Source of the DNA: Ilyonectria destructans
Taxonomy: Eukaryota; Ascomycota; Sordariomycetes; Hypocreales; Nectriaceae
Reading direction: 5' to 3'
NCBI GenBank assembly: GCA_020740775.1
Contig: JAHEWK010000002.1
Location: 4,960,001 to 5,024,000 of the forward strand
Length of the DNA stretch: 64,000 bases
A program made the translations under genes and the position numbers. The first letter of the stretch is position 1. Each line of letters starts with the position of its first letter. A model generated the notes under the pieces. That model was given only the letters and a program-made list of their open reading frames with translations. It made no database searches and had not been told where the DNA came from. Below, piece by piece: positions 48,301 through 59,965 of the stretch.

Positions 48301-51300
48301 AATTAGAACTGTAATAATAAGGAAATTATAAAAGTACTAAGTAAAATAGGATTATAGAAGGCAGTCAGTAATAATAATATCCCTATAGGTCTTCTTAAGG
48401 CTTATAGTAGCTATTTTATAGCAGTAATAATAAGAATAATTAAGATAAGCCTCTAATTAAGCTACTTTTCTAAGTAATACTGCAGTATAATAGCTATAGT
48501 ACTTATTAAGGCAGATAAAATACCTAAAGAGAAAAGCTTTACTAAAGCCTATAGATCTATCTTACTGCTATATATAACTAGAAAAATTATTAAGATAGTA
48601 ATTAAAAACTACTTAGTTACTATAGCAGAAGAAATAGACCTCCTTTTAAAAGGCTAAATAGAAAATAGAAAAAAAAGATTAATAGAAATAGCAATTAGAC
48701 TAGTAATAAAGATAATTAGAACGGTATAGAACTGCCTTAATATTACTATAATAGTCTAACTGGATATCTCTAGTATCTTTAATATAATTAACTTTATAAG
48801 GCTGATCTTTATTCTAGAGATAGTAGAAATTAAAAGTTAGTTTATTTAATAGATTTATAGCTATCTATTTAAGAGGTTAATATAGCTTTACTTTAATAAT
48901 AAGAAATTAAAAGTCTTTAAGATATATACTAGAGTACTATAGGGCTTATCTCTATCTTTAATTCTCTTCTTAATCTATATTAAAATACTATATAAGCTAC
49001 TTAAGTAATAAAAAGAGCTAGTAATTATAGGCTTTATTAATAATATTAATCTAATTATAATTAATTAAATAGAGAGAGTAATATAGTAATACTTAGAGAT
49101 TATATAGGCAGTCTATAATAACTAAATAAAAAAGTATAAAATAAAATTTAAATTAAATAAATTTAAGCTACTTTACTTTATAAGGAGATATTAGTCGATA
49201 TAGAAGCCAGTATAGCTAGAGACTGTAATAATAATATTAAGTAAAGAATTAAAGATACTAAAGGTCTAACTTAACTGGAAATTTAATTAGTCTATTTACC
49301 TTAAGGAGCTATAGAGAAAAATACTTAAATAATAGTATACTCTTAGTGCTATTACTATATTAATATAGAGCTATAATATCTATAGAGGTAGGGAAATCTA
49401 TACTAAGGTTATTAGAAGTACTTTAGTCTATAGAGTTTTAATATTTTACTAGCCTATAGAAATTAGAGGGAACTTTAAAGAAATAGTATAGAGACTTACT
49501 GCTAAATAAATAAAGAGTCTCTATATTATAGTAGGGGCCTATAGAGCTACCCTAGTAAGAAATCTAAAAATAGAGCTTTTAGTCCCCCCTTTAGACTTTT
49601 ATTTTAATATAAGAGTTATAAAATTTAAAATATATACTAAAGACAGCTTAGTATATAGAGTAATATATAAGGCTATTATAGAGGTAGTAGTAATATTATT
49701 AAAGTATAGAGAACCTTAATAATATCTAAATTAGATAAATAAAAGCTGGCTCTACTAATAGTATAGTAATAATATCTTAATTCTAAAAGCTCTTAAATAA
49801 GACTGGAAAACTTATTAGACCTAAAAGGTAAAAGCCAAAAGGTTATAAAGTAGCTATAATAATATTAATATCTTAAACTATTACCTCTTTAAATTTAACT
49901 ATAGGGAATTATACTAAAACTAACTTAGGTATATTAATAGCTTAATAATCTAACTTTATATTAGATATATAGAACTTTAAGTCTTTCTATTTTTTAGAAG
50001 AGTCTCTAAAGTAGTATTATTATACTGCCTCTATAGATATAGTAAGTAGATAGTTAAATATATATTTATAAATTACAGCCTTTTTAATAGAGATAGTCTA
50101 TTTAAATTAAAGCTAAAAGACTATAGAAATATAGAGTAATATCTTAGCGATAAATATATAGTAGCTATAGCAATATAGTAATATAGTAGAATAATAAGAC
50201 TAATATAATTTAAGTTAGTAGTAATACTTTAGGTATAGTAGGATATAAAGAAAAAAGTAGAAACTGCAGTAAATTTATAATAAAGACTTAAAGCTAACTG
50301 CTAGAACTTTTAAATTAATATAGTTTTAATACTATAAATAAAAGTCTATAGATACTATCTAACTTTTTAAATTAATTAGGCTTTTAGAGTAAAGATTATT
50401 TAATACCCTAAGGAGATACTATAGTAATACTATAAGAATACTTAAGTATTAATAATACTCTTATTATTATTAAGATCCTTAGGGATATTAATATTAACAG
50501 TAACTATTTAAACTTTAATAAGAGTAATAAGCTAGTAAAGAAGGCAGTTAGTTTTAATAGCTATAAAGTTATTATTAAAACTAGCTAAAGCTAATCTAAT
50601 AGTAGATATATTCTTCTTTTAAATACTATTATAAGTAGTAATTATATACTAGTTATAATAACTAAAAATCTTATTAATCTTTATTAGATTTTTAAATTAT
50701 AATTAGATTAATAGAGGTTATAGTAAAGCTATAGAAATATCTATATAAGAAATAGATCTAGAGGTAGAAATTAAAATATAGTACTACTAAAGGAAAATAA
50801 GAAATAGATATTTAGTAGAAACTATAAGCTTAGTAGATATATTAACAGACTAAAAGAAATTAAAAGGGTAACTATAGAGGTATTATAGAAAAAACCTACT
50901 TAAATATAAATATACTTACTCTTTATATAATAGGTATAGTATCTATTAAAATCTAAAGGAAAGTTAGCTATTAGTTAATTACTATAGTAATATTATAGAA
51001 AAAATATACTATAGATAAAATAAAAATACTTAAATAAGATATAGATTAATATAGACTGAATATAATAGAAATAAGAAATAAAATAGTAATTTCTAACTTT
51101 TTAAAATAGAATTAATATAGATATTATAGTAGAAATAAAAAGAGACTATCTTAAAGTTAAAGATTTTAGATATTTTATAAAAGAAGATAGACTTAAAAAA
51201 AGAAGTTAGAATAATAATCTCTTTAAAGCTATTATTACCAGTAGAACTTTAAGTAGCCTTAATAGCAGTATATTAAGTAGCCTTTTTAGCCTACTAAATA

Positions 51301-52282
51301 TTAATATAAATAGTAATAATAGCCTTCTTTTAAATAGTAAATTAATAAAATATAATAATAAAAATTAAAATAAAATTATAAAAATAATAAAATAATAATA
51401 ATAAAAAACTATAAAAATAAGTAAAATTAAATAGATAATAAAATAAATAAATAGAAACTAAATAATTATCAGTAAGATTTAAATAATATTACTAAAAATA
51501 TATAGCAAAATAAAAAAGATATATAAGAATAGTAGCAGTAAAAATAGTAATAAAAGTAATAATAAAAAAAGAAAAAAAAAAGAGAAAAATAAAAAAAAAG
51601 AAAGCTCTTTATAGAACTAAAGGAAGAGCCTTAAGCAGACCTAAAAGCCCTAACCTAAAGCCTATAAGAAAGAAAGTATAAAAAAAGTAATTAAATACCT
51701 AATCGGAAAGTAAGAAGTAAGTAAGAATAGGCACTAATAGAATACTATAGGGCTAGCCCCTGCAGCACTATACAGCCCACTCTAGCCGGAGATAGTAGGG
51801 CCGGGGCACTAAGTAATTGCCGGCGCAGACCCAACACCTAGGCGCAACTTGGCGCCAGCTGGCACGTGACGGTTATATAACTATAAGGGCAGCCCGAAAA
51901 AAGGAGAAGCCGGCCCGATACAGCTGGCGGTGGCCGGGGGGCTACTGCGTAGCCTGCTGAGTAACGGAAGGAGGATAGGGACCCAGCTCTAGCCGCTATG
52001 ACCCTAAGGAGACCCTCTGATGGCGCCCCTACGACCTAGAGGCATCGGGCTAGGTGGAGGGCAACTTATATATATATAACTTTAGATAAGGCTAATAATA
52101 AGATTACCAGTATAAACCTAATAATAATAAATAGCTTTTAGGGGCAGTAAAGTAAAACTGCAGTAAGGTTTTTATTTTAGAGTTAGAAATAGCTTTTAGG
52201 TTTTTTCTTATTAATTTAGTAAGAAGAAGTTCTATAGGTTTAGATATAGATAAAATAGTATATACTAAATAAATAAATAAAT
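45353..52282 (+). mobile_element. LINE (non-LTR) retrotransposon, right copy (about 6.93 kb), RIP-inactivated
   Basis: On the plus strand a zinc-knuckle region of ORF1 is recognisable at 46451-46530, with the Cys positions reading Tyr (YFKY ... RFYRKNAQYSHY). The RT of ORF2 is clear at about 48.55-49.05 kb: AYRSI.LL, V.LDIS.(A)F..I, a GL.LSLILFLIYI block, and FINN at 49033-49044 for the usual F-x-D-D. The element ends in an AAATAAATAAATAA tail near 52282. A GC-rich island at 51690-52080 is in the 3' part. It resembles Tad-type fungal LINEs. Confidence 0.85.
51690..52080. repeat. GC-rich island in the right LINE copy
   Basis: About 330-390 bp of GC-rich sequence, the less mutated partner of 32040-32345. 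It keeps CpG-containing words such as GGCGCCAGCTGGCACGTGAC and GGCCCGATACAGCTGGCGG. It has no open frame and probably belongs to the 3' untranslated part of the LINE. Confidence 0.7.
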
Positions 52283-52592
52283 TATTATAATAGTATTTCT
52301 TTTTAATATACTTACTATATCTAATAGATATACTTTTTATAATATACTTTTTATTACTATAAAAATAGTTAGTATAAAATATATTAGCTTTAAAATTATT
52401 AAATTTAATATTTATAGTAAGAGAAAATCTTTTTTTAATTTTCTTATAGATACTTTTAGTTATTTAACTTAATATTATATTAATATTATAGTAGAAATAA
52501 TTAAAAAAGAAAGTTATAAATTAATAAGAAAATTTAAAATTAAAATCTATTTATACAGTTTTAAGAATAAGATTCTAAAAGAGGAGATATTA

Positions 52593-52977
52593 TATTATAA
52601 CTCAGTCTAAAAAGGCAGTTTAAAATAGCAGTATATAGAATTTATAGTTAGCTTTATTTAATTATAATAGAATTATAGAAAATAGAAGTAATATACTTTT
52701 AGAGTATTAATCTTAAAGTAGTATACTTTAAAATTAAATATTCTACTAATTATATAATCTACTAAATATATAGTTATTTAAAAAGTATATATTTAGTATA
52801 GATAGCTTTTTAGCTATTAATATAACTTAATTATATTAAGTATCTTTAACTTTACTATTATTAGATATAATATATTTATTTAAGTTTTAATCTATTTAAT
52901 TCCTTATTATATAAACTATTAATTAAAATTAGCTTACTTTAAATTTATAAGTATAGTATAGTATACTAATTATTATA
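52593..52977 (+). repeat. LTR B, right copy (3' LTR) with polypurine tract
   Basis: About 385 bp, starting TATTATAACTCAGTC and matching 30890-31274. Directly before it, AAAAGAGGAGATA (about 52577-52590) looks like the polypurine tract of a plus-strand LTR element. Together with the left copy it brackets the whole LINE/Gypsy/LINE block. Confidence 0.65.
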
Positions 52978-55189
52978 CTACTATTAGAGTTATAATTATT
53001 CTTTTTCTTTTAACTATTAGTATTCTTTTTTTTTCTTTTTTCTATATATTTTTTAAATAGTTAGTTATTAATTATAATATATTAATAGGTATATAAGTTA
53101 AAGTCTATAGATAAATTAAGGATTTTATAAACTTTATTTTTTACTTTATTTTTTAATTCTTTATAGAAACTATTAATTATATTTTTATCTATTTAATTTA
53201 ATTTAGCAGTAAGATATTAGAACTTTATAAGGTATTTTAATACTACTTTATATTAGTAGAATTTATAAATAGTAAGAAGGATATTATACTTCTTATTTTA
53301 TTCTCTATAGATATTATATAGAAGCTACTTATATACTTTAAAGCTATTAAATAGAGTAGTTATTTTCAGTTTATATTCTTCTGGTAATTTTTCTATAAAG
53401 TCTTTAAGAATTAATACTATACTATTTTTAGTATTATCTTTTAGAAGTTTTATAGTATATTATACCTTTAATTAGTTATTACTAAAAGCAGTTAGATAAT
53501 ATATATAGTATAATTTAAGTTTAATAAGATATTTAGTAAGCTCTTTAAAGCTTCTATTAAACTCCCTTAGCTATTAGAGCTTAATAGTCTCTTTAATATT
53601 ATAAAGTTTTAGAATATTTAGTATAACTAAAAATCTACTAGTTTATTTAGTTTATTAAGCTTATTCTGCCTAAATATTAACTAACTTCTAGCTAAATTTA
53701 ATAGTTTATTATTTTATTATACTAATAATAGCTTAAAGTATAGAGGTATTATTATTTATAGCTATATCTATAGTTTCTATTTACTGAATTATAGCTTTAA
53801 ATTTAATACTATAGTAATTATTAGCAGTCTTACTAAAATTTATTAAGTTAATTAGATTGCTACTAAATTATTAATTCTCTATATAAAGCTAGGTTAATTT
53901 ATCTGCAGTATCTTTTTTATTAGATATTTCTTCTATATTTATCTTATTATCTCTATCTTTATTCTTAGGGACTTTAAGATATAGAATACTCTTTCCTTTA
54001 GATAAAGTAAATATACTTATAGATAGAGTAGCAGAAGTTATTATAACTTATCTAACTTATACTTAATATAGTAATATATTAAATAAGAGCTATTAATATA
54101 TAATAGCTGTATTTATTCTGAATTATTAATATAGAGTAGGTATAAATTATAGAGTTTAAATTCTAATAGAAATTAGAATATTATATATAAGTTATAGTAT
54201 AATTACTATAAATAGAGTAATATAGTAAAGTAAGAATATTATATCTAGTAATATATAGCTAGTATAGTAAGTTAGATAACTAAATTATATTAATAGCTAA
54301 GAGGCTGGTATTTTAATAATAGTTAGGCCTTTAAATTAATATACTAATTAATTTAAGCTGGATTATAAGGTATATAAAATTATAGTAATTCTTAGATTAT
54401 AATAATCTATAAATTATAATAATTCTAAAGAAGGTATACTTCTTTCTTAATAGGGTAAAAAATAGTAAGGTAAATATATTATATCTATTAATTAGGTATA
54501 TAACTATATATTTAGTTTTAGGCTATAATACTTAAGTTAATAATAAGTAAACTAATTTAAGCTACTTCTACTAAAGGCTTATAGATTTCTATTTCTACTA
54601 TTAATATATTAATTTTAGCTATAACTATTAAGAAGTTTAACTTTAAAGTAATATCTTATTTATAATATATTACTAATAGGTATATATATAAAATACTAAA
54701 TAGTAATTCTAAGAAATATAGTTTTTATACCGATAAGAGTTATTTTTATAATATAACTGATATTTCTTTTAATTTATATAAGTCTTTCTGAAATTTTCTT
54801 TTTCTTTTTTTTTAATATTTCTTTTTATTAAAAATAAAAGTAGTAATTTAGATTATCTTTAAGGTAAAGCATCTTAATAATAAAGAGTTAAATTTAAAAA
54901 AAGAATTTCTTAAGAAGTAGGCTACTTTTTAAGCTATTTAGGCTGAATTTAATTAATCTTTAGATTTTTAAAATATACTTATTGCTAGTATTAATCTTTA
55001 GTTACCTAAGGTTATAAGATAACTTATTATAGTCTTAAGTTTTTAAAGAAGTTAAAGTTATTAGAGTAGGTAAAATATAAAACTACTATTAACCTTTAGT
55101 TTTTAATTTATATTAATATTATTAACTGGAGTTCTATTAATCTTAATATTTTATTTTCTTTTAGTAGTATTATTAAAAGTTCTTTAAAA

Positions 55190-57860
55190 GGTATTATATA
55201 TAGATAAAGTTTTTAACTGGTTTCTACTAATTATTACTTTTAGAGTAATTTTTCTATTTAATAAAATAATATATTTATCTATTAATTTATTTCTTATTAA
55301 GAATCTTTTTAACCTTATATTTCTTAGGTTTTTTAACCTTAATTTTAAGCTACTTATTAATATTAATTTAAATTATACTTTTTACTATCTTAAGAAGTAA
55401 GATATAAAAGATTAAGTAAATTCTAACTTTTAATAGTAAGTTTAATTTATAGTTATTTTTTGATATTTTTTCTATAATTTTAAAGATTTAATATATTTAT
55501 AGTTTAGTTTTTTATTTATTTATTTTATTTATAGGTTTTTTATAAATAGATAGATTATATCTCTTTTTAAAAAGAATAATCTTTTTATCTATTTTAAATT
55601 ATAGTATTTTTTTATTTAATTTCTAATAAATTTAAATTTAGTTTTTATTTTTTTATATAAATATTTTAGCTATTTAATTATAAGAATTACTTTTAGGTTA
55701 ATAGATTCTTCTTTATTAATTTAGTAGGTATTAATATTAAATCTAAAGTTAATATAAATTAAAGTAATTTTTATACTTTTATATTTTATAGTATTATAGC
55801 TTAGCTATATAATTAGAAGCTTCTTAATTTAATTATTCTATTTATAGTTAATATAGTATTAAAGATATTATTTTAATATTTAATTTAATCTTTCTATTTA
55901 GCTATCTACTAAAGAGTATTAAGCTATAATAAGTTAGTAATTTAATTCTATATATAATATTAATACTTATTAAAATTTAAAAGTAAATAGTAATTCTCTA
56001 TTAAAAAGAATTTCTAAGAGGAGTCTATAAATACTAATAATATTCCTTAGGAAGATATAGATAAATTATTCTATATCTATTAATTTCTAATATAATATAA
56101 AATAGAAAAATTTTATAAATCTATTTATAATAATAAGAATATTATTATAGAATATATCTATAGTTAGATTTCTAAATAGAGGTAGTTTTATAATAAAATC
56201 TATAGTAATAAAATTCTATAGTTATTTAATAACTAATAGAAGCTATAATTCTCTATATAATTTATAATATTAAGTTATAATTTTATTATATAAATTATAT
56301 TATTTAATAGTATCTTTAATTAATTCTTTTATTTTAGGAAATTAATATATTATTCTAACTTATTTAAAGGTTTTATTAACTTCTTAATATCTATATAAAG
56401 AGTATTTATAAACCTTTTTAACTAGCTATAGCTATAATTCTTTAAGTACTTAAAGCTTCTTATTTTATTCTTCTAGAGGTAGTTTATTATTAAACTTTTA
56501 GATCTATTAATATAGCAGATTATTTAGTTATACTATAAGAATACTTTTAATACTTTTTAATTATTATAGCTTATAATTCTTATATTACTATATTTCCTTA
56601 TATTTATATATATATTTATTAATAAGGTATTATAGATATTTCTTATATATATTTATATAACTTATATATATATCTATAATATTACTATAGAAATACTAAT
56701 TAAGCTTTCTTATTAATATCTAGAGGTTTCTATAGTAATTCCCTCTATAGTAGTAGGATATTATATATAACTATTATAATTTAATAGATATAATTTTTTT
56801 ATTATACTATTTAACTTTTTATAATTTAAAGTAGATATTATATATCTATTTTTTAAAGCTTTATTTAGGTTTCTTTAAAAGCTTTATTAGTTCTTAGGGA
56901 ATCTATTTTTAGATTATTCTTATAATAAATTTCTATTTAAGGTATTCTTTAGGTATTTTAATAAGAAGTTACTCTTAAGTAATAAGTTTATTAATATTAA
57001 AATTAGGTTATTAACTAATAGTATCTACTTATCTATTTTTAGTTTCTTTAATATAGTAAATAATATAGTTAAATTTAAAAAGATATTCAGTATATTTAAA
57101 TTATTATCTACTAAGTTACTAAATTATAGTAAAATATAAGATATTTTTATAATTAATAAATATCTTAATTTAGTATTTACTATTTAGAAGGTAGTATTAA
57201 AATTTCTTAAATATATTAATAATTATAAGAAACTTTTTATTATAAATAGAGTAATTAAATTTAATACTATATATTTTATAAGAGAAAAAGATAATAAAGT
57301 ATAATAGGCTATTATTATTTTATTATTTAATTTAAGCTTTTTATATAAAATCTAATAAATTAATTTTAAATTTAATTTCTTATTTTAAGTTAAATATTAC
57401 TAAAATAAGTTTACTAAGAATTAAATCTCTTATAGTATTAAATACTTTTTCTATAGTAATATTTTATTAGAATTCATCTTTTTTTTTAGTAAATTATATT
57501 AAGAAGGTAGTATAACTGCTAAAATCTTTAAGAAAGTACTAATAGTAATTAATAAAGTCTAAAAAGAATTATACTTTCTTAAGATTAATAGATTAAAATT
57601 AATTTTTAACTGCTATAATTTTCTTTAAGTCTATTTTAATTTAATTATAAGAAATTATATATTTAAGGAATTTAACTTTTAGTATATAGAAGTAGCTTTT
57701 CTTAGGTTTAACTAAAAGTTTTATATCTTAAAGTACTTTTAGTATTATATAGATATATTCTATATATTCTTCTTTAAAGTTAGAGAAGATAAGAATATTA
57801 TTTAGGTAGTATATAATAAAAATATTAAGATACTCTTAAAGTATATTATTAATTATTAAA
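55190..57860 (-). mobile_element. Second Gypsy fragment, truncated, RIP-inactivated
   Basis: Direct repeat of part of 38738-45352, offset about 15.9 kb. The RT core on the minus strand at about 57794-57809 reads Y-L-N-N-I-L-I-F. Downstream on that strand a KPKKSYFYI.KVKFLKYIIS-like stretch matches the RT palm and thumb. The match ends near 57860, next to a tandem AAGCTTT repeat (57897-57923), so the 5' half is missing. Confidence 0.7.
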
Positions 57861-58800
57861 AACTGTAAATATATAACTTTATAACTACTTTACAGTTTAA
57901 GCTTTAAGCTTTAAGCTTTAAAATATAGCTTATAAATTCTAATAAAAATCTTATAATTATATACTAAAATACAGTATATTATCGATATTTATACTATATA
58001 ACTAATCAGCCTGAATCAGCTTATTAATCTATCTGCACTTTAAAATCAATTAATTTTAAAGTATATACTATTTAGAATTAATATTACTTAATAAGAAAAG
58101 TACCTATAAGGATAAATATAATACTATAAGAAAGCTGGAATTTAGGGCTTTCTAATAGTATACCTATTATTCTAATATAATAGCTAGATTTTAAGTAAAT
58201 TGTCTATAAAAAGGCTGAGACCTTCTGGGTAATTCCAGACATATAATATATAAGTATTATAATATTATATACTATTAATATACTATCTTATACTATTTTA
58301 TACTATTTACCTCTTATCTTTATATACCCCTTATCTTTATATTCTTTATTAGGATATTCCTCTTATAATAATATTACTTTATTCTACTGCCTTATAACCT
58401 CTAATAGGTTTAAAATATATATTATTATTTTTAAATATTTTCTTATAAGAGGAATAAATCTCAATAACTAAAGCTTTCTAATTAATATTTTTACCTAAAT
58501 CTATATAACCTATAACGAGTATATTATCTTATTCTATTAGCAACCTTATTAAAGCTTAAGAAGGTATATATTAACTCTCTTAATTTGAAGTTTAAAGAGG
58601 AGGTAAGATAAGAGAAATAGAAGGGATTATTCGAAGTTTAATAATAAAAACCCTCTCTCCTCTTTTCGAAAAGTCGCCATCATATACATTGCCTAGAGTT
58701 AGAGGAAGTCTCTCGCTAGCGATAACCTTAGCGCGGGATATGTGCAGAGGATAGCGTCGTATCTGAGCTTCAGCGGAGAGAACCTAGTCGCTTTATACTT

Positions 58801-59310
58801 TAGGGATTCTGGCAGCACCGTCCGCTAAGCTTGGCGCGTGATAGCCGGGGAAGCAGACCACAGCACTTTGTCACTGGCCGGTTTCGATTGGGCTACTCCC
58901 CCCCCTTCGAGTTTATTTCGTCTTTCTTCTAGGAATTCGACCAGTCGAGATCATCTAGTTCACAACCCAGTTCAACAGCGACGGCTGTGCCGGCATGCGG
59001 CAGTCGACCTAGACGGCAAGGGAATAGATCCTTAATGAGAGGCAACAGAAGGCTTGAAAGAGAATCCAGGGACCTACACTGTGACTCTGTTATGGGGCTG
59101 ATATTGGATTCTCTGCATAGGCCGGGTGGTTAGCACTAGCCTAAGTTCTTATATATATAGCACCTACTTGAGAACGACGTCCTGACTGTCCGCCCGCACT
59201 GGAGTATGACGACCTAACTACTTAGGGTGGCGTATGGTCCAAGTAAAAATTAGTAGGTTGTCCCGGCTATTGTGTGCCGAGCTTAGCGGACGGTGCTACC
59301 AGAATTTCTG
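58801..59310. mobile_element. TIR element (about 510 bp), hAT-like ends suspected
   Basis: Inverted ends of about 49 bp. Left: TAGGGATTCTGG, CAGCACCGTCCGCTAAGCTT, then ATAGCCGGG up to 58849. The right end (59262-59310) is its reverse complement and reads CAGAAATTCTGG, TAGCACCGTCCGCTAAGCTC, ATAGCCGGG. The differences are all C/T or G/A. A shared ancestor CAGGG at the tip would suit hAT elements. No transposase is encoded and no clear target duplication was found. Confidence 0.65.
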
Positions 59311-59965
59311 AAGCTTAAATGGATTAGGTTTATTTGCGTCTATAACCCCGCAGAAGCTAAGATATACAGCGTCATTCCCTTTACGTATCCTGTGCCAAGT
59401 TCAATAATTGGACAGAGCCTAGAGACAAACTCTCGCTGAGGGTCCTACTACCCGTCCCCGTCCACTTCTAAGCCCCGGGTGTGGATTTTCACGTCAAGAC
59501 AAGTCTAAAGTTTAAATGAAGTGCTTGGTGCCACTCCGGAAGGGGGGTAGATGCCTCGTCAGGATTTCTTAACTGAGGGAAGATATGAGCTCTTTGAGCC
59601 CGCGTTGCCTGTGAGGTCATGAACAGGCGAGCGGCATGCGCTAATGAAGCATATATCCCCAAATTTCAGCTGGTTGGATATTGAAATTCCCTCCCCCCAC
59701 GGAGGATTGGCACTGTCGTTATGTAAATTCACTAAAAACAAGCTCCGCTCACCATTGGAAGATGCGGAATGGCAGAATCGGCCAAAGCTAAATCACCGTC
59801 CGCATCCATGTCGTATCATCTCCAGGTATCTCGTGTGCCAAATCAACGACTATAAACCAGTTCGCGCGCCCACGCCGGCCTCCCACTCCTTTCATTGGAA
59901 CTAATTGGCCTAATTGCAGGCTTCGAGTGGTCATCTTTCACTACGGACATACGAATATCTCGGCC
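59311..59965. promoter_or_regulatory. Upstream region of the ArAE-type transporter gene
   Basis: Normal composition; no gene seen. A CTATAAA box on the plus strand near 59850 lies about 115 bp upstream of the proposed ATG (59966). Confidence 0.4.

Larger units (their letters stand above)
28980..58660. repeat. RIP-mutated AT-rich retroelement block (about 29.7 kb)
   Basis: Composition changes abruptly near 29.0 kb and returns to normal near 58.66 kb. Inside there is only one open frame of 60 codons or more, within a GC-rich island (32068-32256), and CpG is almost absent. The block is built from nested LINE, Gypsy and LTR sequences listed separately. Comparison of copies shows C-to-T and G-to-A differences, the mark of RIP. 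It could be an AT-isochore, pericentromeric DNA or part of a regional centromere; sequence alone does not decide. Confidence 0.9.

Noticed and set aside
28980..58660. CRISPR array or prokaryotic features within the repeats
   Set aside because: The repeats are long retroelement copies, not short regularly spaced units, and the DNA is fungal.
58838..59035. 65-codon plus-strand frame
   Set aside because: Lies inside the 510-bp TIR element and has no transposase or other motif.
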